A stretch of DNA of 64,000 bases, from NCBI RefSeq assembly GCF_900188295.1, contig NZ_FZNM01000013.1:32812-96811 (forward strand), given 5' to 3'. Made by a program: the position numbers and the translations under genes. This document shows, one piece after another, positions 47,204 through 55,218 of the stretch. A model generated the notes under the pieces. That model was not told where the DNA came from and made no database searches. It saw only the letters and a list, made by a program, of their open reading frames with translations. The stretch is from Paracoccus sediminis. GTDB lineage: Bacteria > Pseudomonadota > Alphaproteobacteria > Rhodobacterales > Rhodobacteraceae. Each line of letters opens with the position of its first letter. The first letter of the stretch is position 1.

Positions 47204-47758
47204 ATGTCTGATCTCGATTTCCTCAATCTCTCAAGAAAGCTTGGCCGCATCAGAACCAGGGTGCGCAAGAACTACTTCAGGTGCGACACTCGCTTTTCGC
47301 AGTCCCTCCATGAAAAGCTGCTTCTTGCCCTCAACGGCCATCTCAAGACTTGCCGCGAGGGCGCAAAGGTCCAGCGGCGGCTACGGAACGAAAGCGATCC
47401 GACGGTGCGCGAGTCCCTTGAACAGACCCTCGGCGACTGCATGGGCGATCTCGAATCCGGCGGCCGGGGGTTCTATCCTTGGCATCTGCTGGATGCCGTC
47501 GATGGTGACCCGGACTTCGGCGGATACCACCACCCCGTTGCGGCCATGTGGTGCAATGGCCCGATCCCGGAATGGATGACCGTCGAGGACAAGCATCTGT
47601 CCGGCCTTGGTCCCATCCTCCGGCAGATCGCTGCCCAGACAGGTATCCGCTTCACCACCTATCTCTGCGATGCCAGCATTGGCCCCGATGGCGCGGGGCA
47701 ACTCGACCCCGAGATCTACGAGCGCCCGGTCAGCAACTTCCGATACCGATACCGATAG
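47204..47758 (+). CDS. Hypothetical ICE protein (184 residues)
   Basis: The 184-residue protein starts MSDLDFLNLSRKLGRIRTRVRKNYFRC, basic at the N-terminus and acidic towards the end. It contains GGYHHPVAAMWCNGPIPEWM, with clustered His, Cys and Trp that could bind metal, but no known family is recognised. AAAGGAG lies 6 bases before the ATG. It is led by repeat copy A and closed by a strong terminator, so it is an independent unit. Confidence 0.72.
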   Translation: MSDLDFLNLSRKLGRIRTRVRKNYFRCDTRFSQSLHEKLLLALNGHLKTCREGAKVQRRLRNESDPTVRESLEQTLGDCMGDLESGGRGFYPWHLLDAVDGDPDFGGYHHPVAAMWCNGPIPEWMTVEDKHLSGLGPILRQIAAQTGIRFTTYLCDASIGPDGAGQLDPEIYERPVSNFRYRYR

Positions 47759-47760
47759 CG

Positions 47761-47796
47761 AGGTGGCGGGCGGCGGAAGCCGCTCGCCACCTTTTC
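47761..47796 (+). terminator. Terminator after the 184-residue gene
   Basis: AGGTGGCG...GCGGC-GGAA-GCCGC...CGCCACCT forms a long stem (47761-47792) followed by TTTTCCCC. Confidence 0.8.
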
Positions 47797-47850
47797 CCCT
47801 GTCGTAATAGCCATACCGACCGGATCGACCGCTCGGCAGGGCTTATGAAA

Positions 47851-48200
47851 GGGGGGCAAGCCGCCCCTCTCAAACTCACCCCATGAAGGTGCAGGGCAAA
47901 GCCCCGCCCCCTCAAACTCCCCCACCCATGGAGGGGAAACCCCTCCAAACCTCCCCTTCGGTTCCACCGAATATTGTCGCGGCCCCTAGTCGGGGCCGCG
48001 GGCTCTTCTCTCTCTGACTTCGGATCATGCACCAGCCACTCCGGCGTCAAGGACTTCACGGTCCCCCCAATTTTCAGCCGATACCCAAGGGCATCGTCAG
48101 AAAATCGGCTCCCCCGCTCGCCGCCGCTGGCGGTCGCTGCGCGATCCCTGACCCCTCGCGGCTACGGTGCCCGACCCTCCCGTCAGCGAGAGAAAGGAGC
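47851..48200 (+). repeat. 350-bp hairpin-rich repeat, copy B
   Basis: Second copy of the leader repeat. GCGGCCCC-TAGTC-GGGGCCGC is a perfect stem here. The core from CTCTCTCTGACTTCGG to TTTTCAGCCGA is almost identical to copy A. It ends in the ribosome-binding site of the 48206 gene. The start (from GGCAGGGCTTATGAAAGG) also matches a partial third copy at 48655. Confidence 0.8.
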
Positions 48201-48205
48201 ATGAC

Positions 48206-48580
48206 ATGACCGAACAAAAGATCATCCGTATCGACGGGGGCAGCGCCGAATACTGGCGCGATCGCAAGCAGGCTTTCGGGCTTATCCGCGATGCCGAGCT
48301 TGCCGCAAAGCGTCTGGCCGAGGCGCCGATGTATCTGCACGGCGGCTACGACGAGGATGGCGACGTTATCCCCATCGAAAACCTCGGTCCCCACGACGAT
48401 ATGGAGGACGCGATCTGGGCCATCGAGGCCGATCCGACTGCGGTGAGCATCCTCGTTGCGCAGGGGCGCACGAGCATCGGCGGTCACGAGATCGGGGCTG
48501 TGGTTCGCGGTTTCGAACCGGACTACGGGCACATCGAGGACCCGGAGAGCAATCCGCTCTGGGGACCGGATACCGACTGA
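48206..48580 (+). CDS. Hypothetical ICE protein (124 residues)
   Basis: The 124-residue acidic protein starts MTEQKIIRIDGGSAEYWRDRKQAFGLIRD. It has no recognisable domain, signal or membrane segment; the overall charge and size resemble small ICE accessory proteins. AAAGGAG lies 8 bases before the ATG. It is led by repeat copy B and followed by a perfect 12-bp terminator stem, the same layout as the 47204 gene. Confidence 0.72.
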   Translation: MTEQKIIRIDGGSAEYWRDRKQAFGLIRDAELAAKRLAEAPMYLHGGYDEDGDVIPIENLGPHDDMEDAIWAIEADPTAVSILVAQGRTSIGGHEIGAVVRGFEPDYGHIEDPESNPLWGPDTD

Positions 48581-48587
48581 CCCTTCG

Positions 48588-48621
48588 ACGAGAGGCGGCG
48601 AAAGCCGCCTCTCGTCTTTGC
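48588..48621 (+). terminator. Terminator after the 124-residue gene
   Basis: ACGAGAGGCGGC-GAAA-GCCGCCTCTCGT is a perfect 12-bp stem with a GAAA tetraloop, followed by CTTTG. Confidence 0.8.
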
Positions 48622-48639
48622 TTCGTCGTCAAAGCCCTG

Positions 48640-48800
48640 CCGGCCGGATCGACCGGCCCGCAGGGCTGATGAAAGGGGCACGCCCCTCTCAACGCTCTCC
48701 CATGAAGGAAGGGGCAAGCCCCCTCCTTCAAACATCCTCCCCAAGGGAAGGGCTGAAGCCCCTCCCTTGAACCCTCCCATGGGAAGGAGGCGACGGTTCC
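48640..48800 (+). repeat. Partial third hairpin repeat
   Basis: The start (GGATCGACCG, GCAGGGCT, ATGAAAGGGG) matches that of copy B, then diverges into three stems: AGGGG/CCCCT, GAAGGA...TCCTTC and AAGGGA...TCCCTT. No gene is seen from 48581 to 49023 other than this array and the operator at 48966. Confidence 0.65.
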
Positions 48801-48965
48801 CTCGCCCTCCTTCCCAAACCCATCCTCCTCTCCCTGGGCCAGGCCATTCTGGCCGCGCCGATACGCTGTCGTATGTCCGACCGAATCAGATGGCTGCCTA
48901 TCCCGCCACTGCGAGGTTGATCACGACGATTCCAGCCGAATTTCGAGTGGAATTTGAAGGCAGAG

Positions 48966-48980
48966 CGACTATTATAGTCG
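48966..48980 (+). promoter_or_regulatory. Palindromic operator upstream of the XRE gene
   Basis: CGACTAT-T-ATAGTCG is a perfect palindrome in an A+T-rich patch 44 bases before the XRE regulator start. TATTAT or TATAGT within it could be a -10 box, so the site probably mediates autoregulation. Confidence 0.6.
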
Positions 48981-49023
48981 TAGTTCTGGAGTGCGTGCAG
49001 GTCTCGGTGGGAGGTGATCATGT

Positions 49024-49272
49024 ATGATCACCGCTCGCCAATCACGGGCCGCACGCGCGTTGCTGGGTTGGACACAGGAGACGCTCGCTGACAAGGCCCA
49101 GGTCGCATTGACCGCACTCAAACGCCTCGAATCCCAAAATGGGCTTGAGGTGTTCGAGACGACTCGCGATCAGGTTCGCCGCGCTCTCGAAGCGGCCGGC
49201 ATCGTTTTCCTGTCAACGGATAAGGGCGAAGGCGTCTTGCTCCTGCACGAGCGGAGCCCGACGCCGGGTTAG
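49024..49272 (+). CDS. XRE-family transcriptional regulator
   Basis: This 82-residue protein has a helix-turn-helix of the XRE type (RAARALLGWTQETLADKAQVALTALKRLE) followed by a short C-terminal part ending in FLSTDKGEGVLLL. Similar small regulators control ICE genes. GGGAGGTGAT lies about 8 bases before the ATG. The palindrome at 48966-48980 is the likely binding site. It heads the rightward regulatory and replication block. Confidence 0.85.
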   Translation: MITARQSRAARALLGWTQETLADKAQVALTALKRLESQNGLEVFETTRDQVRRALEAAGIVFLSTDKGEGVLLLHERSPTPG

Positions 49273-49368
49273 CGTCGTGGCCTGCGCATTGACCCGTTGC
49301 CCATAAAAAGAATGGCTATCTCCCGCCGGAGATGGTTAACAAATACGTTATCCGATCGTGAGCGACTG

Positions 49369-49647
49369 ATGGGACAAGCGACACAGACATTTCTTGACGA
49401 ACCACCGTCCAGCCAAACGCTGACACCATATGATCGAGAACACATGAAGCTCTATATGCGCCTGCTCGACGCAGCGCGCGATGGCGCCGACTGGCGCGAA
49501 GCGGTTCGAATCCTCTTCAATCTCGATCCAGAGCGTGATCCCGAGCGTAGCCGCCGCGTTCATGACGCGCATCTCGCACGAGCGCGTTGGATGACCGAGC
49601 GCGGCTATCGCGAACTGGTCCGCGAAAGTCAGCACCGAACATCATAG
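49369..49647 (+). CDS. DUF2285-like small DNA-binding protein
   Basis: This 92-residue protein (MGQATQTFLDEPPSSQTLTPYDREHM, then WREAVRILFNLDPERDPERSRRVHDAHLARARWMTERGYREL) resembles small proteins that accompany XRE and DUF2285 regulators in alphaproteobacterial ICEs. The end is similar in pattern to the end of the following DUF2285 protein. It probably binds DNA; this is inferred. Upstream in-frame starts at 49297 (TTG) and 49312 exist, and no candidate has a strong ribosome-binding site. Confidence 0.68.
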   Translation: MGQATQTFLDEPPSSQTLTPYDREHMKLYMRLLDAARDGADWREAVRILFNLDPERDPERSRRVHDAHLARARWMTERGYRELVRESQHRTS

Positions 49648-49757
49648 CGATGCGCGGGACGCATCACCTGTTGATCCCGACCCAGCTTCCTCAATTCAAC
49701 CCGAACGGGAATCGTAGAGTCTCTCCAACTTCCTGAGCTGTGACGTGGGAGGCTCCG

Positions 49758-50532
49758 ATGACACCCAACGCATCTACCTGGCGTTCTTCGGCAGACTACG
49801 AGCATCTGGATGTGCTGACGCCATCCGATCTGGCTTGGGAGTGGCTCCGCCGCAACGATGCCTATGACGCTGATTTTGAGGCATCGGCCTCTGGCCAGGG
49901 AGATCCCGAACCGCTGACCGAACGAATCCGGCAGCGGTGGGGACTCCGATTTCCCCGTCGATCCGCTGGCTGCGCCACCTGACGCCAAGGTATTATGGCT
50001 TCCGCAGGAGGACACGAGCGTCGTCATACTGGCGAACGCGCCATCGGAATTTGACGAGCAAATCGGTCTCGCAGCTACCGTGATCTGGCGCGCCCATCCT
50101 CGCTCGCAACCTACGGATGAGGACTACCGGCTCGATATTGGCAACGGACAGCATCTGCAGATCCTCGACTGCACGGCCGGCGACGACAGGATCGCCGTCG
50201 CCATCGTTCCGCTCGGCCTGGACGGCTTCGACCGGATCGAAGCCGTCCGCCGCTTCCTCTCCGCCCTACATGGCCGCGCCATTCCTCCCGATACGCGGCT
50301 GACCCGGCAGCAGCGCATACGCCTGCGACGGATGCTTCGCGCCTTTGACGGACACAGGGCGGGCGCCACACAGCAGGAAATCGCGCAAGTCATCCTGAAG
50401 ATCGGGCCGCTCGACCGCGATGAATGGCAGGCGTCTTCGGCCCGCCACACGATCAAGGCGCTTCTGCGCGACGCCCATTCCATGGTCGCGGGCGGCTATC
50501 GAAAACTCCTGCGTCATCGTCGCCAACGCTAG
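49758..50532 (+). pseudogene. DUF6499-DUF2285 regulator gene with a frameshift
   Basis: The first part (MTPNASTWRSSADYEHLDVLTPSDLAWEWLRRN) is the DUF6499-type N-terminus. At about 49950 the frame runs off to a stop at 49982, while another frame continues DPLAAPPDAKVLWLPQEDTS into a full DUF2285 domain (LTRQQRIRLRRMLRAFDG, ARHTIKALLRDAHSMVAGGYRKLLRH). Dropping one C from the CCCC run joins them as RFPVDPLA. So there is a one-base insertion, a sequencing error, or less likely programmed frameshifting. GGGAGG precedes the ATG. Intact homologues act as ICE regulators. Confidence 0.78.
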
Positions 50533-50673
50533 CGTAGTTCGACGCCTGGGCTGGTGGGCGATTTCGATACCCATCAACTTCGCCCTGCAACTCGCCGGCC
50601 TCCCTCCGCCACCGTGGTCGTTGTCCCGCCGCTGACTCGCAGTGGCCGTTCCCAACAGCCCGGAGGCCCGATC

Positions 50674-50955
50674 ATGCCACATGAACCCGTCGTTTTGCCG
50701 CCGCGCTTCCTGCGCACCAAGGAGGCTGCGGATTTTCTCAGCCTTTCGGCCCGGACGCTCGAAAAACACCGCACCTACGGGACCGGCCCTGCCTATCGCA
50801 AGCTCGGCGGCCGGGTTGTCTATGCCATCGACGATCTCGAAGCCTGGACCGAGCGCGGTGCGGTAACCTCCACCTCCGATCCCCGTGGCTCCGTGCTGCC
50901 CGCCAAGCGCCACGCCCTTCCGACCGGCCCGCAGGTCGGGCGCTCCGCCCGCTGA
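50674..50955 (+). CDS. Helix-turn-helix (MerR/excisionase-type) DNA-binding protein
   Basis: This 93-residue protein has the HTH_17 pattern FLRTKEAADFLSLSARTLEKHRTYGTGPAYRKLGGRVVYAIDDLEAW, as in AlpA and excisionase-like proteins. It may regulate repA or assist excision; the site just upstream of repA favours the former. CGGAGG lies upstream of the ATG at 50674. It ends 18 bases before repA. Confidence 0.87.
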   Translation: MPHEPVVLPPRFLRTKEAADFLSLSARTLEKHRTYGTGPAYRKLGGRVVYAIDDLEAWTERGAVTSTSDPRGSVLPAKRHALPTGPQVGRSAR

Positions 50956-50973
50956 TCGCACCCAGTTCCCTTC

Positions 50974-52149
50974 ATGGTGGCGCGACGTCGATCCCTTTCC
51001 GAGCGCGGGCAGCTCGACCTGTTCAGGGCGCTCCCCGGCGACTTCGCGCCACGAGACGCGCAGGATCTCATGGCCTATCCCTTCTTCTCCCTCGGCAAGT
51101 CAAAACGTGTCGCGCCCATCGACTTCGCCGCCGGCAATGTGACGATCCGGGTCGAGGCGGTCCCCGATCATGGCATGGCGACGATCTGGGATGCGGACAT
51201 CCTGATCTGGGCCGCCAGCCAGATCGTCGAAGCCCGTGATACCGGGCTTCGGACGTCCCGGCTGATGGCCGCCACGCCTTACGAAATCCTCACCTATGTC
51301 GGGCGCGGCACGTCGCTGCGCGACTACCAGCGCCTGAAGGCCGCACTCGACCGGCTGCAATCGACCACCATTTCCACCTCGATCCGGCAACCAGCTGAAG
51401 GCCGCCGGCATCGCTTCTCCTGGATCAACGAATGGCAGGAGCGCACCGACCGCAACGGCCGCCCCGATGGTATCGAGATGATCGTGCCGGACTGGTTCTA
51501 TCAGGCCGTCCTCGACGACGCGCTCGTGCTGACCATCGACCGGACCTATTTCGACCTGACCGGCGGACTCGACCGATGGCTCTACCGCCTAGTGCGTAAG
51601 CACGGCGGCCGCCAGCGTGAGGGTTGGCGCTTCGACTTCCGCCACCTCCATCAGAAGTCCGGCAGCATGTCGCCATTCAAACGCTTCGCTTTTGAGTTGC
51701 GCGACATCATCCGACGCCAGCCCTTGCCGGGCTACCGGCTCTTTCTGGAAGCCGAGATCGGCGGGCGCATGCTGCTCGCCTTCGAGCCGACACCGGCCTG
51801 TGGAAAACCTGTGAATGGCCTCGTGCTATCGGGAACCCGGACTATCGTGCTATCGGGAACCCAAGGCTCGTGCTATCGGGAACCGAAATCGGGCTTAACG
51901 CCCGAAGACCACTCGCAAAATCGCGCCCTTAACTTAGAGTCTAACAAAGACTCTAACCTTGAAGAGCGCGTGCGCGATGTGGAAAACCTCATCCGCGACA
52001 CCGCCAGAAGCCTCAGCAGAGCCGCTAGGAACGGCGCATCTGCCACGCCACGCGCTTCCCAGCCGGCCCCTCAGCCCGGCGGAACCGAGGCTTCCGAAGG
52101 TTCCGACACACCCCGCCTTCCTCTCGACTTGCCGGGAGGCGGCCAATGA
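50974..52149 (+). CDS. repA: Replication initiator RepA
   Basis: This 391-residue protein is an RPA-type replication initiator of broad-host-range plasmids and ICEs (SLSERGQLDLFRALPGDFAPRDAQDLMAYPFFSL, TSLRDYQRLKAALDRLQSTTI, DRWLYRLVRKHGGRQ). It binds iterons at the origin and opens DNA for replication of the excised circle. Three iteron-like repeats lie inside its own 3' part (51821-51884). The C-terminal tail after them is low-complexity. It overlaps parA by 4 bases. Confidence 0.9.
   Translation: MVARRRSLSERGQLDLFRALPGDFAPRDAQDLMAYPFFSLGKSKRVAPIDFAAGNVTIRVEAVPDHGMATIWDADILIWAASQIVEARDTGLRTSRLMAATPYEILTYVGRGTSLRDYQRLKAALDRLQSTTISTSIRQPAEGRRHRFSWINEWQERTDRNGRPDGIEMIVPDWFYQAVLDDALVLTIDRTYFDLTGGLDRWLYRLVRKHGGRQREGWRFDFRHLHQKSGSMSPFKRFAFELRDIIRRQPLPGYRLFLEAEIGGRMLLAFEPTPACGKPVNGLVLSGTRTIVLSGTQGSCYREPKSGLTPEDHSQNRALNLESNKDSNLEERVRDVENLIRDTARSLSRAARNGASATPRASQPAPQPGGTEASEGSDTPRLPLDLPGGGQ
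51821..51884 (+). other. Three iterons inside repA (candidate oriV)
   Basis: TCGTGCTATCGGGAACC occurs at 51821-51837, 51845-51861 and 51868-51884, with a period of 24 and 23 bases. The change of phase means the repeats are translated in different frames, so selection acts on DNA, not protein. This is typical of initiator binding sites and marks a likely replication origin. An A+T-richer stretch follows (about 51885-51960). Confidence 0.78.
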
Positions 52150-52799
52150 TCATCGCACTCCTCAACCAGAAGGGCGGTGTCGGCAAGACCACGCTGGCGC
52201 TGCATCTCGCCGGAGAACTGGCGCAGGGCGGAAAGCGCGTCACACTTCTCGATGCCGACCCGCAGGGTTCGGCGCTCGACTGGTCACAGCAACGCGCACG
52301 CGAGGGCCTGCCTCGACTGTTCGGCACCGTCGGCCTCGCACGGGACACACTGCACCGCGAGGCACCGGAGATCGCCCGCGATGTCGATCACGTCGTCATC
52401 GACGGACCGCCGCGTGTCGCCAGCCTCATGCGCTCCGCGCTCCTCGCCGCCGACCTGGTGCTGATCCCGGTGCAGCCGTCGCCCCTCGATGGCTGGGCCT
52501 CGGCCGAAATGCTGGCCCTCCTCGCAGAGGCCCGCATCTATCGGCCCCAACTCGTCGCCCGCTTCGCGCTCAACCGCTGCGGCGCGCGCACCGTCATCGC
52601 CCGCGAAACGGCCGAAAGCCTTGCAGATCACGACCCGCCCGTCCTTGCCACCACTGTCGGGCAGCGCGTCGTCTTCGCCGACGCTGCACAGTCAGGTCGT
52701 CTCGCAGGCGAGATCGACCGCCAATCTCCTGCCGCGCGTGAAGTCGCAGCGCTCACCGATGAGATTGCGCGGCTGGGCATCGGGAGGGTCGGCCAATGA
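52146..52799 (+). CDS. parA: ParA-family partition ATPase
   Basis: This 217-residue ATPase has a deviant Walker A (QKGGVGKTT, residues 8-16), LLDADPQGSALDW and VVIDGPPR, typical of small ParA proteins. It positions the replicating circle at cell division. It overlaps repA and the following methylase by ATGA. The ribbon-helix-helix protein two genes on is the probable ParG-like partner. Confidence 0.93.
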   Translation: MIIALLNQKGGVGKTTLALHLAGELAQGGKRVTLLDADPQGSALDWSQQRAREGLPRLFGTVGLARDTLHREAPEIARDVDHVVIDGPPRVASLMRSALLAADLVLIPVQPSPLDGWASAEMLALLAEARIYRPQLVARFALNRCGARTVIARETAESLADHDPPVLATTVGQRVVFADAAQSGRLAGEIDRQSPAAREVAALTDEIARLGIGRVGQ

Positions 52800-53539
52800 C
52801 CATCCTGACCGGCGACTGCCGCGAAGAAATGCCCTGGCACGCTCCCTACGACATGATCCTCGCCGATCCGCCCTATGGCGACACCTCGCTCGCCTGGGAC
52901 CGGCGCGTCGAGGGCTGGGTCGCGCTGGCGCGCGCCGCCCTCAAGCCGACCGGCTCGCTCTGGGTTTTCGGTTCACTTCGTTCCTTCATGGCGACCGCCG
53001 ACCACTTCGCCAATGCGGGTCTGCGCATCGCGCAGGAGGTGATCTGGGAGAAGCAGAACGGCACCGGCTTTCACAATGATCGCTTCAAGCGGGTGCATGA
53101 GCTGGCCGTCCAGTTCTATCCGGCAGAGACCGCCTGGCGCGACATCTACAACGACGTCCAGACCACGCCCGACGCAACGGCCCGCACGGTGCGGCGCAAG
53201 CAGCGTCCACCCCATACCGGCCAGATCGACGCCGGCCATTACATTAGCCATGACGGCGGACCGCGCCTCATGCGCTCGGTCATCTACCTGCGCAACTGCC
53301 ACGGCCGCGCCATCCATCCGACCGAGAAACCGTCGGCGCTCCTGGAAATCCTGATCCGCACGAGCTGCCCGGAAGGCGGACTTGTCGGTGACTGGTTCGC
53401 CGGTTCCGGCGCAGCCGGGGAAGCCTGTCGGCTTTCCGGCCGGAGCTATCTCGGCTGCGAGATCGACGCCGACATGGCCGATCTCGCCCGCGCCCGCATC
53501 GCCACCGTGCTGCCGTTCCATGACGGAGCCCCGTCATGA
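52796..53539 (+). CDS. Orphan beta-class DNA methyltransferase
   Basis: This 247-residue methyltransferase starts MTILTGDCREEM and has DPPYGD near residue 24 and the SAM motif DWFAGSGAAGEA near residue 200, the beta-class order (N6-adenine or N4-cytosine). No restriction partner is nearby, so it is an orphan that probably masks the ICE DNA from host enzymes or regulates replication. It sits between parA and the RHH gene with ATGA overlaps on both sides. Confidence 0.9.
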   Translation: MTILTGDCREEMPWHAPYDMILADPPYGDTSLAWDRRVEGWVALARAALKPTGSLWVFGSLRSFMATADHFANAGLRIAQEVIWEKQNGTGFHNDRFKRVHELAVQFYPAETAWRDIYNDVQTTPDATARTVRRKQRPPHTGQIDAGHYISHDGGPRLMRSVIYLRNCHGRAIHPTEKPSALLEILIRTSCPEGGLVGDWFAGSGAAGEACRLSGRSYLGCEIDADMADLARARIATVLPFHDGAPS

Positions 53540-53790
53540 CGGCCGGCACGGACAAGCGCGGCTTCGCTACGCGCCCAGCCGATCCCGATGGCTGGATCAA
53601 GGCTGGCGATGGACGGCCAGCGCGCGATGGCGCCGCAGCCGCCCATTCCGCCCGGCTGACGATCGACATCACGCCCGAGCTTCGCGGGCGGATCAAGATC
53701 GCCGCGTTCGGGCGCGGCACCACCGTCGCGGACATGCTGCGTGACCTGCTTGCGCGCGAGTTTCCCGACACAGCGGGAGACCGCCCATGA
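53536..53790 (+). CDS. Ribbon-helix-helix protein, ParG-like partition partner
   Basis: This 84-residue protein has a flexible basic N-terminus and a C-terminal RHH fold (ARLTIDITPELRGRIKIAAFGRGTTVADMLRDLLAREF). Such proteins bind centromere-like sites and stimulate ParA, as ParG does. Its place in the ATGA-linked operon with parA supports that role; no centromere repeats are seen nearby. Confidence 0.8.
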   Translation: MTAGTDKRGFATRPADPDGWIKAGDGRPARDGAAAAHSARLTIDITPELRGRIKIAAFGRGTTVADMLRDLLAREFPDTAGDRP

Positions 53791-54272
53791 TCGGTATCGA
53801 TGCCCATGATGGCGATCTGACCCGCGTGGAACTGACCTGGGTGGAGGGCAGGACCGAATACTGGATCAGGTTCGGCCATGAGGCGGGAACGCAGATCCTC
53901 GACCGCAACCGGCGCGTCGTTTCTTTCGGTCCTGGTTCGGTGTTCGCGTTCGTCCGCTGGGCGGCGAACGACCACGGCACGATCATTTCGCGCCTCGACA
54001 TCCTGCGCGCGGTTGCGCCGGGCGAATCCTATCAGACGCTGCCCTTCGTCCGTCCGGGCGGCGAAATCCTGCTGAAGATCGAAGGCTGGCCGAAGGTTGA
54101 GGCCGTCCTTCGCCATGTCGACGGGATCGAGGCCATTGGCGTCGATCCCGCCCAGGTCGATCCCGATCACTGGCGGCATGTCGCCCACTGGATGAACGCA
54201 GGCGAAGCGCCGCGTCCTTACACCGCCGAGCGCCATCAGGCATGGCTCCGGCGCCGGGAGATCGCCCCATGA
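53787..54272 (+). CDS. DUF2840 protein
   Basis: This 161-residue protein matches the DUF2840 family found next to traF in alphaproteobacterial ICEs: DLTRVELTWVEGRTEYWIRFG, LDRNRRVVSFGPGSVFAFVRW and a C-terminal VDPDHWRHVAHWMNAGEAPRPY. Function unknown; a link to transfer is inferred from conserved position. It overlaps neighbours by 4 bases at both ends. Confidence 0.85.
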   Translation: MIGIDAHDGDLTRVELTWVEGRTEYWIRFGHEAGTQILDRNRRVVSFGPGSVFAFVRWAANDHGTIISRLDILRAVAPGESYQTLPFVRPGGEILLKIEGWPKVEAVLRHVDGIEAIGVDPAQVDPDHWRHVAHWMNAGEAPRPYTAERHQAWLRRREIAP

Positions 54273-54814
54273 CGCGCTTTCGCTATGTCATGGTGACGGC
54301 GGCGGCCACGCTGGGGATCGCCATCGCCGGATTCGTTCCGACCGCGCCAAGGCTGCTCTGGAACGCATCGGCCAGCGTGCCGATCGGGTTCTACACCGTC
54401 GCGCCCGCTGATCGGATCGAGATGCCCGATCTGGTCGCCGTCATGCCACCTGAGCCGTTCGCGTCCTACATGGTGGACCGCGGCTACGTCGCGCGCGACG
54501 TGCCGCTTCTGAAGCGCGTGATCGGCCTGCCCGGACAGCGCGTCTGCCGCGCCGGCCGCGCCATCGCCGTCGATGGTGTTCCGCTCGGCGAAGCACGCGA
54601 CCGCGACAGCCTCGGCCGAGACCTGCCGGTCTGGCAGGGCTGCCGCGTCATCGCCGAGGGCGAAGTCTTCCTGATGAACCCGGACGTCGGCGACAGCCTC
54701 GACGGCCGCTATTTCGGCCCGTTCCCCGCCTCGGCGGTGATCGGCCGCGCGATCCCGCTTTTCACCGACGAAGACGGCGATGGCCGCTTTGTCTGGCGCG
54801 CGCCGATGCGGTGA
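54269..54814 (+). CDS. traF: TraF-type S26 signal peptidase
   Basis: This 181-residue protein has an N-terminal membrane segment (VMVTAAATLGIAIAGFV), the catalytic Ser in ASASVPIGFY and Lys in LLKRVIGLPG, the Ser-Lys dyad of S26 peptidases. In IncP-type systems TraF cuts and cyclises the TrbC pilin. It therefore implies that a trb cluster exists, though none is seen in the window. The ATG at 54269 overlaps the DUF2840 stop. Confidence 0.92.
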   Translation: MTRFRYVMVTAAATLGIAIAGFVPTAPRLLWNASASVPIGFYTVAPADRIEMPDLVAVMPPEPFASYMVDRGYVARDVPLLKRVIGLPGQRVCRAGRAIAVDGVPLGEARDRDSLGRDLPVWQGCRVIAEGEVFLMNPDVGDSLDGRYFGPFPASAVIGRAIPLFTDEDGDGRFVWRAPMR

Positions 54815-54882
54815 CGGCGCGTCCGCTGCGGGGCGTGCGAACGGCCCGCGTCTTCTCCACCGCATAGCAAAGGAAACCTCCC

Positions 54883-55218
54883 ATGGCACAGATCGGCCAA
54901 TTTACCCGCACCCCGTCCGGCTATTCCGGGCATGTCCGCACCCTCACGCTCGACGCGGAGTTGACCTTCGTTCCAGCAGAGAACGCCGAGGCGGAGAATG
55001 CGCCCGCCTACCGCATCCACCTCGGCGACGAGGACGGACCGGAAGTCGGCGCGGGCTGGAAACATTCCGGGGAACGCGCCGGGCCGTTCGTTTCGGTCCT
55101 GCTCGACGATCCCGTCTTCCAGCAGCCGATCCGCGCCCGCCTGTTCCAGGCGGACGAGGACGGACGCGACTGGGGCTTGCACTGGACCCGCCAAAAGAAG
55201 CGCGACGAGCAGGAATGA
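54883..55218 (+). CDS. DUF736 protein
   Basis: This 111-residue protein (MAQIGQFTRTPSGYSGHVRTLTLDAELTFVP, then GWKHSGERAGPFVSVLLDDP) belongs to DUF736, regularly found between traF and a lytic transglycosylase in these ICEs. No catalytic motif is visible. AAGGAAA lies upstream; the stop overlaps the next start. Function unknown. Confidence 0.88.
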   Translation: MAQIGQFTRTPSGYSGHVRTLTLDAELTFVPAENAEAENAPAYRIHLGDEDGPEVGAGWKHSGERAGPFVSVLLDDPVFQQPIRARLFQADEDGRDWGLHWTRQKKRDEQE

